Assembly (NCBI GenBank): GCA_002632265.1
Contig: NQOV01000011.1
Location: 102,566-166,565, forward strand
From: Rhodospirillaceae bacterium MC!
GTDB lineage: Bacteria > Pseudomonadota > Alphaproteobacteria > MC1
Direction: 5' to 3'
DNA length: 64,000 nt
Every line of letters starts with the position of its first letter. Position 1 is the first letter of the stretch. Shown piece after piece: positions 34,526-42,675 of the stretch. The translations under genes and the position numbers were made by a program. Under the pieces are notes generated by a model. It saw only the letters and a program-made list of their open reading frames with translations. It did no database searches and had not been told where the DNA came from.

Positions 34526-35536
34526 ATGTCCCAATCCAAATCCCTATTATTGCAGATATTAGAAGAAGTTGGCAAAACTAACAATTATGAGATCGAAAAT
34601 CTTGATGAGATATCAGGATACTTAATGAAAGTCATTGATATCAAAAGTAATAAAAGTTTTATCACTTCGGCGGGGGATTGTTGTGCTTATCCTTTAAATA
34701 GTGCCACATCATACGGATTATCGAAGGATAAAACCCATACAATCAACATTTTACGCAGAGCCAATCTTCGCACACCACAGGGAGATTATTTCTTTCTAAC
34801 CGATAAATATAGTGCCGTAAGAGGCAACGGCAAAACCCTACTCGATAGCCAAGATTATGCCAATTCCCTAGGATATCCCCTAATAGTCAAACCAAATAAA
34901 GGGAGCTTAGGTAAAGATATAGCACTTGTAAATAACGATGTTCAATTGGAAAAAGCCTTACTTAAAGTAAAAGAAAGCGAACCACTAGCACGTATAGAAG
35001 AGTTTATCGCAGGCGATGAAATGCGTATCTTTGTTTTTGATGATAAAATTCAATTCTCATATCTACGCACAAGACCAAAACTCACAGGCAACGGTATAGC
35101 CACCATTGGCGAATTATTAGCTAAGATAAATAATAATCTTTATCTATCAGGTAATTCAAGCATAGCAGAAGATGACGCTTGGCTCTTAAATTCGTTAAAA
35201 TCCAAAAATTTAAGCTTAAATTCTGTCTTAAAACAAGGGCAAACCATAGAATATACAGTAAGAGCAAACCTCCACGGTGGTGGCGAAGTGGAAGAATTCA
35301 TCTTCGAACCCCCACAAGAAATCCAAGACATCGCCATACAAGCAACAAAACTCCTAAATTTAAGAATCGCAGGCATAGACATAATCCTCCCTAAAGGAAT
35401 CGCAGACCCTAAGAATTACTATATTTTAGAAATTAACGGCAATCCATGGATCTCATCCCTATACAACAGCCCCCACAGAAATAAAGTATATGAGTTATGG
35501 GCAGATGTCTGCAATAAATATTTCGGACCGTGTTAA
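34526..35536 (+). CDS. ATP-grasp ligase (cyanophycin synthetase/glutathione synthetase-like)
   Basis: The 336-residue enzyme has the ATP-grasp order SLGKDIALV and YPLIVKPNKG near residue 120 (ATP-binding lysine), RIEEFIAGDEMRIFVFDDK near residue 155, and YYILEINGNPWI near the end (metal-binding Glu and Asn). The closest style is the C-terminal ligase of bifunctional glutathione synthetases and cyanophycin synthetases (TIGELLAKINNN, VANLHGGG-like RANLHGGGEVEEF). Such enzymes join an amino acid or peptide to a carboxylate through an acyl phosphate. The substrate is unknown. It stands alone, facing two LysE-type exporter genes whose 3' ends touch its own, which suggests that a made amino-acid derivative could be exported. 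It overlaps the neighbouring stop by a few bases. Confidence 0.72.
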   Translation: MSQSKSLLLQILEEVGKTNNYEIENLDEISGYLMKVIDIKSNKSFITSAGDCCAYPLNSATSYGLSKDKTHTINILRRANLRTPQGDYFFLTDKYSAVRGNGKTLLDSQDYANSLGYPLIVKPNKGSLGKDIALVNNDVQLEKALLKVKESEPLARIEEFIAGDEMRIFVFDDKIQFSYLRTRPKLTGNGIATIGELLAKINNNLYLSGNSSIAEDDAWLLNSLKSKNLSLNSVLKQGQTIEYTVRANLHGGGEVEEFIFEPPQEIQDIAIQATKLLNLRIAGIDIILPKGIADPKNYYILEINGNPWISSLYNSPHRNKVYELWADVCNKYFGPC

Positions 35537-36255
35537 ATATGTAAAACAGTCTTAATATCGTCTATGGGTAAAAGGAACAGAGAGTATATTACTAGGGTTA
35601 GACCCATGATGATGTTAAATATTTGGGCGTTGCGTTTACTGGTTAGGAATTTGGAAAGAACAGAACCAAAGATGATCCAAGTATTGCCAGTAACCAAAAT
35701 AGCCGAAAGTGTTACCACAAATAAGAAAACATAAGTATCTAATATGTTAGATTTATGATAAATACTCGCAATGGAAAAGGCGATCATAATGGCTTTTATG
35801 TTAGAAAATTGTAGCAATGTTAAAGTAAACATACTTAAGGGTTTATTTTTTGTAGATCTTTTATTATCTTTTAGCGTAGATTTGCTTAAGGCCATCTTAC
35901 AGCCAAGATAGATTAAAAACATAACTCCTAAAACCGAAACAATCACATGAACAGTTTTATACTTGTTAAAAAGACTAGTAAAGCCAAAAATAGCAGTAAG
36001 TAAAAAGACGTTAATACCGATGATAACAGGTATGAGTAATCTTATGGTTCTTTTGTAGCCGAAATTTAATCCTGCATTTGCGAGTATTATATTGTTAGGT
36101 CCTGGAGTGATTGCCATGATGAAATAACAGAACACAGCTCCGCTGAATCCCGTCCATAAGGTTGGCGATAATAAATCCATACTTTTCTCACTTTTATGTT
36201 GTTGCATATTTTTATTATATATCAGTAATGATAATAACACATTATACACAAGCAT
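35533..36255 (-). CDS. LysE/RhtB-family exporter
   Basis: This inner-membrane exporter of amino acids or their derivatives has about six membrane helices. The family signature TPGPNNIILANAGLNFGYKRT follows the first helix, and LGVMFLIYLGCKMAL closes the third. The long frame has 25 residues ahead of MDLLSPTLW; the methionine at the latter (about 36180) matches the start of the paralogue and is probably the true start, giving about 215 residues. The gene converges with the ATP-grasp gene, overlapping it by four bases, and is a tandem paralogue of the next gene. The substrate is not known. Confidence 0.82.
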   Translation of the reverse strand: MLVYNVLLSLLIYNKNMQQHKSEKSMDLLSPTLWTGFSGAVFCYFIMAITPGPNNIILANAGLNFGYKRTIRLLIPVIIGINVFLLTAIFGFTSLFNKYKTVHVIVSVLGVMFLIYLGCKMALSKSTLKDNKRSTKNKPLSMFTLTLLQFSNIKAIMIAFSIASIYHKSNILDTYVFLFVVTLSAILVTGNTWIIFGSVLSKFLTSKRNAQIFNIIMGLTLVIYSLFLLPIDDIKTVLHI

Positions 36256-36313
36256 ACAAGGTATTTTTATATGTCTGACTTTTTTACTGTAATTATAGTA
36301 TGTTAGTTGGCTC

Positions 36314-37030
36314 TTAAGAAAGATTTAAAAAAGTTTTAATGTCGTCTATGGGTAGAAGTGAGAGAGAATATACAACTAAAGTTAAACCCATAACAATATT
36401 AAATATCTTGGCATTTCTCGGATTCTTTAGGAATCTTGCAAGAATAGAACCAAATAGTATCCAAACATTACCAGCAAGAACAATCGCTATAAGAGTAACA
36501 GCAGAAAGAAAAATATAAGTATCAAGCATGGTATCTTTATGATACAAGCTGGCAAGAGAAACCCCTACTATCATGGATTTAATGTTGGAAAACTGGAATA
36601 ATATCATGGTTATTACACTAAGGGGTTTTTGCTGGCTAGTGCTATTGGTCTTGTTGCTCTTATTAGCCTTATTAGTACTGTTATCTGTATTATCAGTGTT
36701 ATCAGTATTGTCAGCATTGAGGTTAGTGGTTTTAGTCATAGCCATTTTAATACCAAGATAGACTAAAAACATCACTCCTAATATGCTGATTATCACATGT
36801 ATTATTTTGTAAGTATTAAAGATGTGGGAAAAGCCTAGAATTGCTAGGAGCAAGAAGAGATTAACCCCAATCATAATCCCAATGATTAGCTTAACAGTTT
36901 TCCTATAGCCAAAATTTAGCCCAGCATTCGCAAGGATGAGATTATTAGGACCGGGTGTGCTTGCCATAATTAAATAATACACAAACGCCCCGCTAAAACT
37001 CGCCCATATGTTTGGAGAAAATAAATCCAT
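36314..37030 (-). CDS. LysE/RhtB-family exporter, tandem paralogue with repeat-expanded loop
   Basis: The 238-residue paralogue of the preceding exporter starts MDLFSPNIW and shares the TPGPNNLILANAGLNFGYRKT signature. The cytoplasmic loop between the third and fourth helices is enlarged by an Asn/Asp/Thr-Lys repeat (about residues 105-130, DNTDNTDNTDNS), where its sister has a much shorter basic loop. The repeat is encoded by 9-base units, so its length may vary between strains. The two copies are otherwise very similar by eye, indicating a recent duplication. It has about 60 bases to its sister, so the pair is likely one transcript. Confidence 0.82.
   Translation of the reverse strand: MDLFSPNIWASFSGAFVYYLIMASTPGPNNLILANAGLNFGYRKTVKLIIGIMIGVNLFLLLAILGFSHIFNTYKIIHVIISILGVMFLVYLGIKMAMTKTTNLNADNTDNTDNTDNSTNKANKSNKTNSTSQQKPLSVITMILFQFSNIKSMIVGVSLASLYHKDTMLDTYIFLSAVTLIAIVLAGNVWILFGSILARFLKNPRNAKIFNIVMGLTLVVYSLSLLPIDDIKTFLNLS
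36648..36725. repeat. 9-bp in-frame repeats in the exporter loop
   Basis: Minus-strand coding repeats of AATACTGATAAC-type units encode DNTDNTDN in the cytoplasmic loop of the exporter. Confidence 0.8.
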
Positions 37031-37054
37031 ATGTGTATCCCTATACTTATTTTA

Positions 37055-37088
37055 ATTTTTGCTCTTAACTTTTGCTCTTAACTTTTGA
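37055..37088. repeat. 13-bp tandem repeat upstream of the exporter pair
   Basis: ACTTTTGCTCTTA is repeated two and a half times between the exporter genes and recR. Confidence 0.8.
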
Positions 37089-37132
37089 TATCAATCCCTG
37101 ATCCCAATTTCTGATCTTAATACTTAATAAAA

Positions 37133-37729
37133 TTAAAACTTTACTCTTGATTGAAAGGCGGTTGAGATTGTACCTTCGTCTAAATAATCCAGTTCGCCAC
37201 CAAAGGGGATTCCCACCGCAGGACGAGATATCTTAAGCTCTAACTTTTTTAGCTCTTCTGATATTAAATATGCGGTAGTCTGCCCGTCCATGGTAGCAGG
37301 TAGGGCGATGATGATTTCTTTTACCACATCATTACTTGCTCGTGTTATTAATTGCTCAATTCTAAGATCTTCCACATTTACCCCATTTAACGCCGAAAGA
37401 ACCCCACCGAGAACATGATATAACCCCTTAAAGGTTTTACTACGCTCTAAGGCCCATATATCGGCAACATCGGCTACTACACAAATAATACTTTGATCTC
37501 GTGTTTTATCCACACATATGGGACAGCTTTCCCCTATGGTTATATTGCCACACTCTTCACAGATAGAAACATTTTCCGCCACCTTTAACATTTGCTTAGC
37601 TAAAGGTTTCATTAAAGCATCATTTTGTTTAAGCAGTTGTAAAATCATACGATTGGAAGAACGCTTGCCTAGACCTGGTAAATGAGTCAGCAATCTTGCC
37701 AATTCTTCTAGTTCTTTATTGTGATTCAT
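37133..37729 (-). CDS. recR: Recombination mediator RecR
   Basis: RecR acts with RecF/RecO to load RecA on gapped DNA. The 198-residue protein has the N-terminal helix-hairpin-helix (LLTHLPGLGKRSSNRM), a zinc finger CEECGNITIGESCPICVD near residue 55, and a Toprim domain (ICVVADVADIWALERS, then the IIIALPATMDGQTTAYLI block) ending in the Walker-like GELDYLDEGTISTAFQSR. It lies 33 bases after ybaB, the usual alphaproteobacterial and enteric neighbour pair. Identification is firm. Confidence 0.96.
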   Translation of the reverse strand: MNHNKELEELARLLTHLPGLGKRSSNRMILQLLKQNDALMKPLAKQMLKVAENVSICEECGNITIGESCPICVDKTRDQSIICVVADVADIWALERSKTFKGLYHVLGGVLSALNGVNVEDLRIEQLITRASNDVVKEIIIALPATMDGQTTAYLISEELKKLELKISRPAVGIPFGGELDYLDEGTISTAFQSRVKF

Positions 37730-37762
37730 GTTGTGAGAATATGCTTTCTTGATTGTGTTCTT

Positions 37763-38083
37763 TTAAAAGGGCAGTTCTAGACCGGGGATGTTTAATCCGC
37801 CTGTTACTTCTTTCATCTTATCGCCTTTAACTTTTTCGGCATTTTCTAAAGCGTTATTGATTCCTGCCATGATGAGATCTTCTAACATTTCCTTATCGTC
37901 CACACTTATAATTGTTGGATCAAGATTCAAATGAGTCATTTTACCATTGGCTGTCATGGAAACTTTAACCAGACCACCACCAGCCAGACCTTCGACAATG
38001 GTGGATTCTAATTCTTCTTGCATTTCTGCCATTTTGCCTTTCATTTGGCTAGCTTGTTTCATGATTTTTGCAAAATTCATCAT
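37763..38083 (-). CDS. YbaB/EbfC nucleoid-associated protein
   Basis: This 106-residue DNA-binding protein of the YbaB/EbfC family forms a dimer that clamps DNA. It has the N-terminal helix MKQASQMKGKMAEMQEEL, then VEGLAGGGLVKVSMTANGKMTHLNLDP and the C-terminal helix DLIMAGINNALENAEKV. It precedes recR in the common ybaB-recR arrangement; dnaX, often next, is not in the window. The start ATG is followed two codons later by another Met and has AAGGAGA upstream on the minus strand. Identification is firm at family level. Confidence 0.94.
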   Translation of the reverse strand: MMNFAKIMKQASQMKGKMAEMQEELESTIVEGLAGGGLVKVSMTANGKMTHLNLDPTIISVDDKEMLEDLIMAGINNALENAEKVKGDKMKEVTGGLNIPGLELPF

Positions 38084-38230
38084 GGTAAAATCTCCTTGTA
38101 AAATACTGTTATCTTCTTATAAATCTAATGAGTATTTATTATAATACAAAAAAAAGCTTGAGTTAGCAACAAATAAATTATATATTATACAAAGCGATTA
38201 TTTTTTACAGATAAAAGAAACGGATTCCTA

Positions 38231-38542
38231 ATGCCTCAATTGATAGCCTACGTATTTCATTTTCTCTTACTTATCTTGGGATTTTACAAGTACTTGTTAA
38301 TAGCTTCTGTTATTTCCAGTTGGTTGTTAGCTTTTAACATTATTAATACCAATAGCGAAGTAGTAAGAAGGATTCTCTATATTCTTCATAGGGCTACCGA
38401 TCCGATTCTCTCTCCTATCCGCAGATTCTTGCCAGCATTTGGAGGCATAGACTTCTCCCCCTTATTGGCGTTTTTTCTCTTGGGATTAATAGAAATCGGT
38501 TTGAGTTCTATCGGTAATTTCTTGATCAACTCTTTTATATAG
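38231..38542 (+). CDS. YggT-family membrane protein
   Basis: This 103-residue inner-membrane protein has the YggT core: a first helix pair (LLLILGFYKYLLIASVISSWLLAF), then the conserved loop RILYILHRATDPILSPIRRFLP and a final helix region (FSPLLAFFLLGLIEIGLS). Family members are linked to osmotic tolerance or cell shape in some bacteria, but the molecular role is not settled. It is on the opposite strand from ybaB, separated by an AT-rich divergent promoter region. Confidence 0.88.
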   Translation: MPQLIAYVFHFLLLILGFYKYLLIASVISSWLLAFNIINTNSEVVRRILYILHRATDPILSPIRRFLPAFGGIDFSPLLAFFLLGLIEIGLSSIGNFLINSFI

Positions 38543-38628
38543 ATGATTTTAATATACGCTGTAATATATAAGAATTGATAAAATTATAACAGAATCAAGC
38601 ACAGAAACGAAATGAAAGACTTTTACAT

Positions 38629-39504
38629 ATGTTATACAAAATAATAATAGAATTTATATCTGATTACTTGCATATTCTCATGGGCATAGATATCATACTT
38701 TTTTGTGTTGTTCTTATGTTATTTAAAAAATCCTTTGAGTCTCTTTCGGAAAAATTGATAAAAAACAAAATAGGTCTTTTAGGCGAATTGCGAGTACTTA
38801 ACGAATTAAAATCCTTGGAATTACCGCTCTTACATGATGTTTACATCCCCATGGCCAATTCAGCGAATCCCACACAAATCGATATTCTAGTGCGATTCTA
38901 TGATTCTATCTTAGTAGTAGAAGTTAAAAACATCGGCGGATACATCAAAGGCAAGCTTACAGATCCCAAATGGTTATCCACTAAAGGACGAAGTAAACAC
39001 GCCTTTTATAATCCGATCATGCAAAATAATGTACATTGTCATGGTGTTACCGTGATCGGCGACAATCGTATTAAATTACAAAGTGCAATAGTCTTTTGTG
39101 GCAATGTGAAATTCGGCGAATCTATGCCGAGCAATGTTTTCACTTTAAAATCTTTCATGGAATACGTGCGAATCCTAAAAAAAGCCCAACGTCCTAAACG
39201 TACCATATTTGGTCATAAAACATCCTTTATTGTGGAAGAAACATGGGCCGCTATCCGATCAGGTCAAGGATGGTTCAATAAAAGAAAACTAATCAAGCAA
39301 CACAAAGCTACTACAATCAAGAAATACTATCAGAAAATAACCGCTCTAAAGAAATTATGCGTTTATTTGGCGATATTTATAGCTTTTCTTATTTTAACCT
39401 ATCTCCAATATACAGGATTCATAACTCCTTATATAGATCTGATAGTGAAATATATTAATATCGTAATTCAGTATTTTGTAGCTTTATATCATAGTTTCGC
39501 ATAG
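38629..39504 (+). CDS. NERD-domain membrane protein
   Basis: The 291-residue protein has an N-terminal helix (IDIILFCVVLMLF), a NERD domain (about residues 45-165: GLLGELRVLNELKSLELPLLHDVYIP, then TQIDILVRFYDSILVVEVKNIGG with the E-V-K nuclease-type motif, and HAFYNPIMQNNVH), and a C-terminal helix (LAIFIAFLILTYLQYTGF). NERD domains are restriction-nuclease-related folds of unclear role. It may act in DNA processing or as a phage-related function, but its neighbours (yggT, hsp15) are housekeeping genes. It nearly abuts hsp15 (two bases), so the pair is probably co-transcribed. Confidence 0.82.
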   Translation: MLYKIIIEFISDYLHILMGIDIILFCVVLMLFKKSFESLSEKLIKNKIGLLGELRVLNELKSLELPLLHDVYIPMANSANPTQIDILVRFYDSILVVEVKNIGGYIKGKLTDPKWLSTKGRSKHAFYNPIMQNNVHCHGVTVIGDNRIKLQSAIVFCGNVKFGESMPSNVFTLKSFMEYVRILKKAQRPKRTIFGHKTSFIVEETWAAIRSGQGWFNKRKLIKQHKATTIKKYYQKITALKKLCVYLAIFIAFLILTYLQYTGFITPYIDLIVKYINIVIQYFVALYHSFA

Positions 39505-39506
39505 TT

Positions 39507-39992
39507 ATGAATGATAACAAAAACATCCTAAAAGCTCCCAAAATCAAAAGCCCCATTGATGAAACTATCACAAGCCAGCGTATTGATAAATGGCTACATC
39601 ATGCCAGATTCTTCAAAACAAGATCCCTAGCTAGTAGTAAATGCAAAGGCGGAATTATAAAGATCAACGGAGTTACCACAAAGAAAAGTTCCACCACTCT
39701 ACAAGTGGGCGACATGCTAAGCTTTTTCAAAAGCGACAAGGACTATGTAATCGAAGTCCTAGCCTTCGCCAAATCTCGCCTAGGAGCAAAATGGGCCATA
39801 GATCTCTACAAAGACCACTCCCCAACCCCCACCCCATGCGAAAAAGAAAAAACTACTCCCCTATTCACTCGAGAACGTGGCACTGGTCGCCCCACTAAAA
39901 AACAAGCCCGAGACATTCGTAAGCTACTGAATACTTGGCACAATAGCGATTGGGACAATAGCGAATCAATCCAGAATGATAAGGAAATTTAA
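39507..39992 (+). CDS. hslR: S4-domain RNA-binding heat-shock protein (Hsp15 type)
   Basis: The 161-residue protein has an S4 RNA-binding domain (QRIDKWLHHARFFKTRSLASSKCKGGIIKINGVTTKKSSTTLQVGDMLSF) as in Hsp15, which frees stalled nascent chains from 50S subunits after heat stress. The C-terminal 60 residues are basic and Pro/Thr-rich with the conserved RERGTGRPTKKQARDIRKL segment. The N-terminal 25 residues extend beyond the core. It begins two bases after the NERD gene, so they share a transcript. The 3' half is C-rich in codon choice. Identification is good. Confidence 0.87.
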   Translation: MNDNKNILKAPKIKSPIDETITSQRIDKWLHHARFFKTRSLASSKCKGGIIKINGVTTKKSSTTLQVGDMLSFFKSDKDYVIEVLAFAKSRLGAKWAIDLYKDHSPTPTPCEKEKTTPLFTRERGTGRPTKKQARDIRKLLNTWHNSDWDNSESIQNDKEI

Positions 39993-40244
39993 ATCAGATT
40001 TAAACATTGATAAAATATCTAATAATAGAAAAAAAATATGCTATTATCAAGTAAAAACCTAAAGACAATTAATTTTAATTGACATAATAGTATTATAACA
40101 ACAGATTCCCATGAATATAATCGCTTTAATATATTAAATTTGATCTAAAATAAAATATATATTGTATTTTAGATTAAAATATTGTATATTGAATATATCG
40201 TAATTAATTAACATTGAATATTGAAAATATAAGGAATAACTAAA
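39993..40244. other. AT-rich intergenic region before gapN
   Basis: No gene is seen. Visible structures are a hairpin after hsp15 (AATAATAG...CTATTATC) and a second hairpin GATCTAAAATA...TATTTTAGAT before gapN, either of which could act in termination or as an operator. Confidence 0.5.
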
Positions 40245-41702
40245 ATGTTTAAAGATATTATCAAAAATAACGTATATCCCAACTTTATCGACGGTAAATG
40301 GGTAACTACAGAACAAACTATCGACGTTATATCGCCCATTGACGGTAAACTAGTGGGCAAAACATCAGCAATGTCGCAAGATGATGTTGATAGAGCCACC
40401 GCAAGCAATCTTGAGGCCTATAAAACATGGCGAAATACTGATCTTATGGAACGTGGCGAAATTATCATTAAAGCAGCGGATATCTTAGAAGAAAATGCGG
40501 AGATGATTTCCGATATCATGGTAACCGAAATTGCCAAAGGGAAAAAGGACGCTCTTAAAGAAATAGTACGTACTGCATTTATTATGCGTCAAACGGTTGA
40601 ATATGGGAAACAGTTATATAATAAAATCCTGCGTGGTGATGAAACTACACCAGGGGCAAAAAATACCATATGCGTAACAAGAAGAGATCCTTTAGGAATC
40701 GTTCTTTCCATTGCTCCTTTTAACTATCCTGTGAATTTATCAGGTTCGAAATTAGCTCCTGCGTTAATGACAGGGAACGTTGTTCTATTTAAGCCACCAT
40801 CACAAGGGGCTATCTCGGCACTTCATTTGGTGCGAGCTTTCGAACTTGCAGGCGTACCAAAAGGCGTAATTAATACTGCCATGGGTCGTGGGAGTGTCAT
40901 CGGCGATTATCTAGGATCTCATAAGGATGTACGTATGATCAACCTAACAGCGTCATCAGATGTGGGGCATACGGTGGCTAAGGCCTCGGGCATGGTAAGT
41001 ATGATCATGGAACTAGGGGGGAAAGATCCTGCTATCGTGCTAGAAGATGCGGATATGGACTTAACTGTCTCGCAAATTGTCGGCGGAGCGTTCTCGTATT
41101 CTGGTCAACGTTGTACAGCGGTTAAGCGTGTGTTTGTCTTAGATCATATGGCGGATGATCTAGCTAAAAGATTAAAGGCAAAAGTCGAAACTCTAACCGT
41201 AGGCAGCCCGTGGGATAATTGCACAGTTACCCACGTAATCAACGAAAAATCAGCAGATTTCATCATGAGCCTAGTGGAAGACGCTAAAGCCAAAGGAGCA
41301 ACAATCCTAACAGGCGATAAACGTGAGGGAAACCTAATCCAGCCAACCCTAATCGATCACGTTACTACAGATATGAAAATTGCATGGGAAGAACCATTTG
41401 GCCCTGTTTTACCTATCATTCGTGTTAAATCTATCGAAGAGGCTATCGAACTTTCTAACCAATCGGAATTCGGCTTACAAGCTTCTGTATTCACAAGAGA
41501 TATCAACAAAGCCATGACTATTGCTGATAGATTAGAGGCAGGATCTGTCCAAATCAACAACGCCCCATCCCGTGGCCCCGACCACTTCCCATTCTCTGGC
41601 GTAAAAAATTCAGGAATCGGCGTTCAAGGTATCCAATACAGCCTTGAGGCCATGACCCAAGTTAAAGCCACAATCCTAAATATCAAGTCATCAGATTTAT
41701 AG
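40245..41702 (+). CDS. gapN: Non-phosphorylating NADP-dependent glyceraldehyde-3-phosphate dehydrogenase
   Basis: GapN oxidises glyceraldehyde-3-phosphate directly to 3-phosphoglycerate, making NADPH without ATP. The 485-residue aldehyde dehydrogenase starts FIDGKWV, has NAD(P)-binding APFNYPVNLSGSKLAPALMTGNVVLFKPPSQ, the general-base motif ELGGKDPAIVL and the nucleophile loop SYSGQRCTAVKRV near residue 290, all in the GapN style (compare the Streptococcus type GQRCTAVKRV). It pairs logically with the Entner-Doudoroff-type breakdown at the right end, which makes glyceraldehyde-3-phosphate, although it is not in that operon. An intrinsic terminator follows. Confidence 0.88.
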   Translation: MFKDIIKNNVYPNFIDGKWVTTEQTIDVISPIDGKLVGKTSAMSQDDVDRATASNLEAYKTWRNTDLMERGEIIIKAADILEENAEMISDIMVTEIAKGKKDALKEIVRTAFIMRQTVEYGKQLYNKILRGDETTPGAKNTICVTRRDPLGIVLSIAPFNYPVNLSGSKLAPALMTGNVVLFKPPSQGAISALHLVRAFELAGVPKGVINTAMGRGSVIGDYLGSHKDVRMINLTASSDVGHTVAKASGMVSMIMELGGKDPAIVLEDADMDLTVSQIVGGAFSYSGQRCTAVKRVFVLDHMADDLAKRLKAKVETLTVGSPWDNCTVTHVINEKSADFIMSLVEDAKAKGATILTGDKREGNLIQPTLIDHVTTDMKIAWEEPFGPVLPIIRVKSIEEAIELSNQSEFGLQASVFTRDINKAMTIADRLEAGSVQINNAPSRGPDHFPFSGVKNSGIGVQGIQYSLEAMTQVKATILNIKSSDL

Positions 41703-41728
41703 ATACTTATAGATATTTACAGATAAAC

Positions 41729-41760
41729 ATAAGATCATGAATGTTAGTTCATGATCTTAT
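41729..41760 (+). terminator. Intrinsic terminator after gapN
   Basis: ATAAGATCATGAA and TTCATGATCTTAT make a perfect 13-base stem with a 6-base loop, followed by TGTTG. Confidence 0.8.
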
Positions 41761-41871
41761 TGTTGCTTAAAGTGTATGTAAAGTAGTGTTATGCATACTT
41801 ATATTATATCTATGTTTAGGCCAGCAAATAAAATAACCAGCACAGTATAACAGAGCATAGCACATCACAGC

Positions 41872-41941
41872 ACAGTACAGTACAGTACAGTACAGCATAA
41901 CATATGATATCGTATCATATCGTATCGTATCGTATCGTATC
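41872..41941. repeat. Pentanucleotide microsatellites between gapN and modB
   Basis: Four to five copies of CAGTA (41872-41895) are followed by copies of CGTAT (41911-41941), with spaced CAGCA-like copies just upstream. Pure pentamer runs of this kind are uncommon in bacteria. Confidence 0.92.
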
Positions 41942-41950
41942 ACATCCCCC

Positions 41951-42592
41951 TTATTTATCGTGGTTCTTATTTAGGGTGTAGATTGAGTATATGATTATGA
42001 ATGAGATTGTTACTAGGATAATCGAATTAATATGAGCGGAGTGGAAGTTTAGTTGTTCGATGTCGTCGAATATGGCGATTGATGCCACTTGGGTTTTGGC
42101 GGGGATGTTTCCGCCTATAATAAGGACTAAGCCGAATTCTCCCATGGTGTGGCCTATGCCGAGGATTAGGGCGGATATATAGGCACGAAAGCATAGGGGG
42201 ACGATAATAAAGCGTAGGATCTGGAGTTTGGTGGCACTTAGCATATGGGCTTCTTCGAAGTATCCCTTATGTAGGTCGGCGAACGAGTTGTATATGGGTT
42301 GGAAAACGAATGGCAGATTAAATATAATAGATACAACAACTAATCCTTGAAAACTAAAGGCGAGATGAAGAAAGCTTAATATTCCGTTGTTACCTAAAAG
42401 CAGTAGCAAGTAAAATCCCAAGACAGTCGGCGGTAAAACAAGGGGTAGGCTTATGAATGTTTTTAGGATGTTTTTTCCCTTAAAATTCTTAAAGCTGATT
42501 AAACATGCCAAAGGGGTTACTATAATGATTGTTATTATGGTAGTTACTAGGGCAAGTTTTAAGCTTAAAATTAGGGCGGTGAAATCAAACAT
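41951..42592 (-). CDS. modB: Molybdate ABC transporter permease ModB
   Basis: This 213-residue inner-membrane permease would form the molybdate channel as a homodimer. It has five to six helices, the ABC-permease segment LISLPLVLPPTVLGFYLLLLLG near residue 46 (ModB/CysT style), and the EAA loop EEAHMLSATKLQILRFIIVPLCFRAYISALILGIGHTMGEFG around residue 112. It follows modA across a gap of pentamer repeats (about 80 bases). No ModC ATPase gene is present here, so an ATPase from elsewhere must serve it. The family also includes sulphate and tungstate permeases, and the binding protein beside it is the better guide to substrate. Confidence 0.87.
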   Translation of the reverse strand: MFDFTALILSLKLALVTTIITIIIVTPLACLISFKNFKGKNILKTFISLPLVLPPTVLGFYLLLLLGNNGILSFLHLAFSFQGLVVVSIIFNLPFVFQPIYNSFADLHKGYFEEAHMLSATKLQILRFIIVPLCFRAYISALILGIGHTMGEFGLVLIIGGNIPAKTQVASIAIFDDIEQLNFHSAHINSIILVTISFIIIYSIYTLNKNHDK

Positions 42593-42599
42593 CTTTATT

Positions 42600-42670
42600 A
42601 CTTTTTACCTTACTTTGCTTTGCTTCATTTTACTTCACTTCACTTTATTTCATTTCATTTTACTTTAATT
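42600..42670. repeat. Pentamer-like CTTTA/CTTCA/TTTCA repeats between modA and modB
   Basis: Irregular runs of 5-base units (CTTCA, CTTTA, TTTCA) fill the modA-modB gap on the plus strand; on the coding strand they are purine-rich and may include the ribosome site for modB. Confidence 0.8.
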
Positions 42671-42675
42671 TTACT

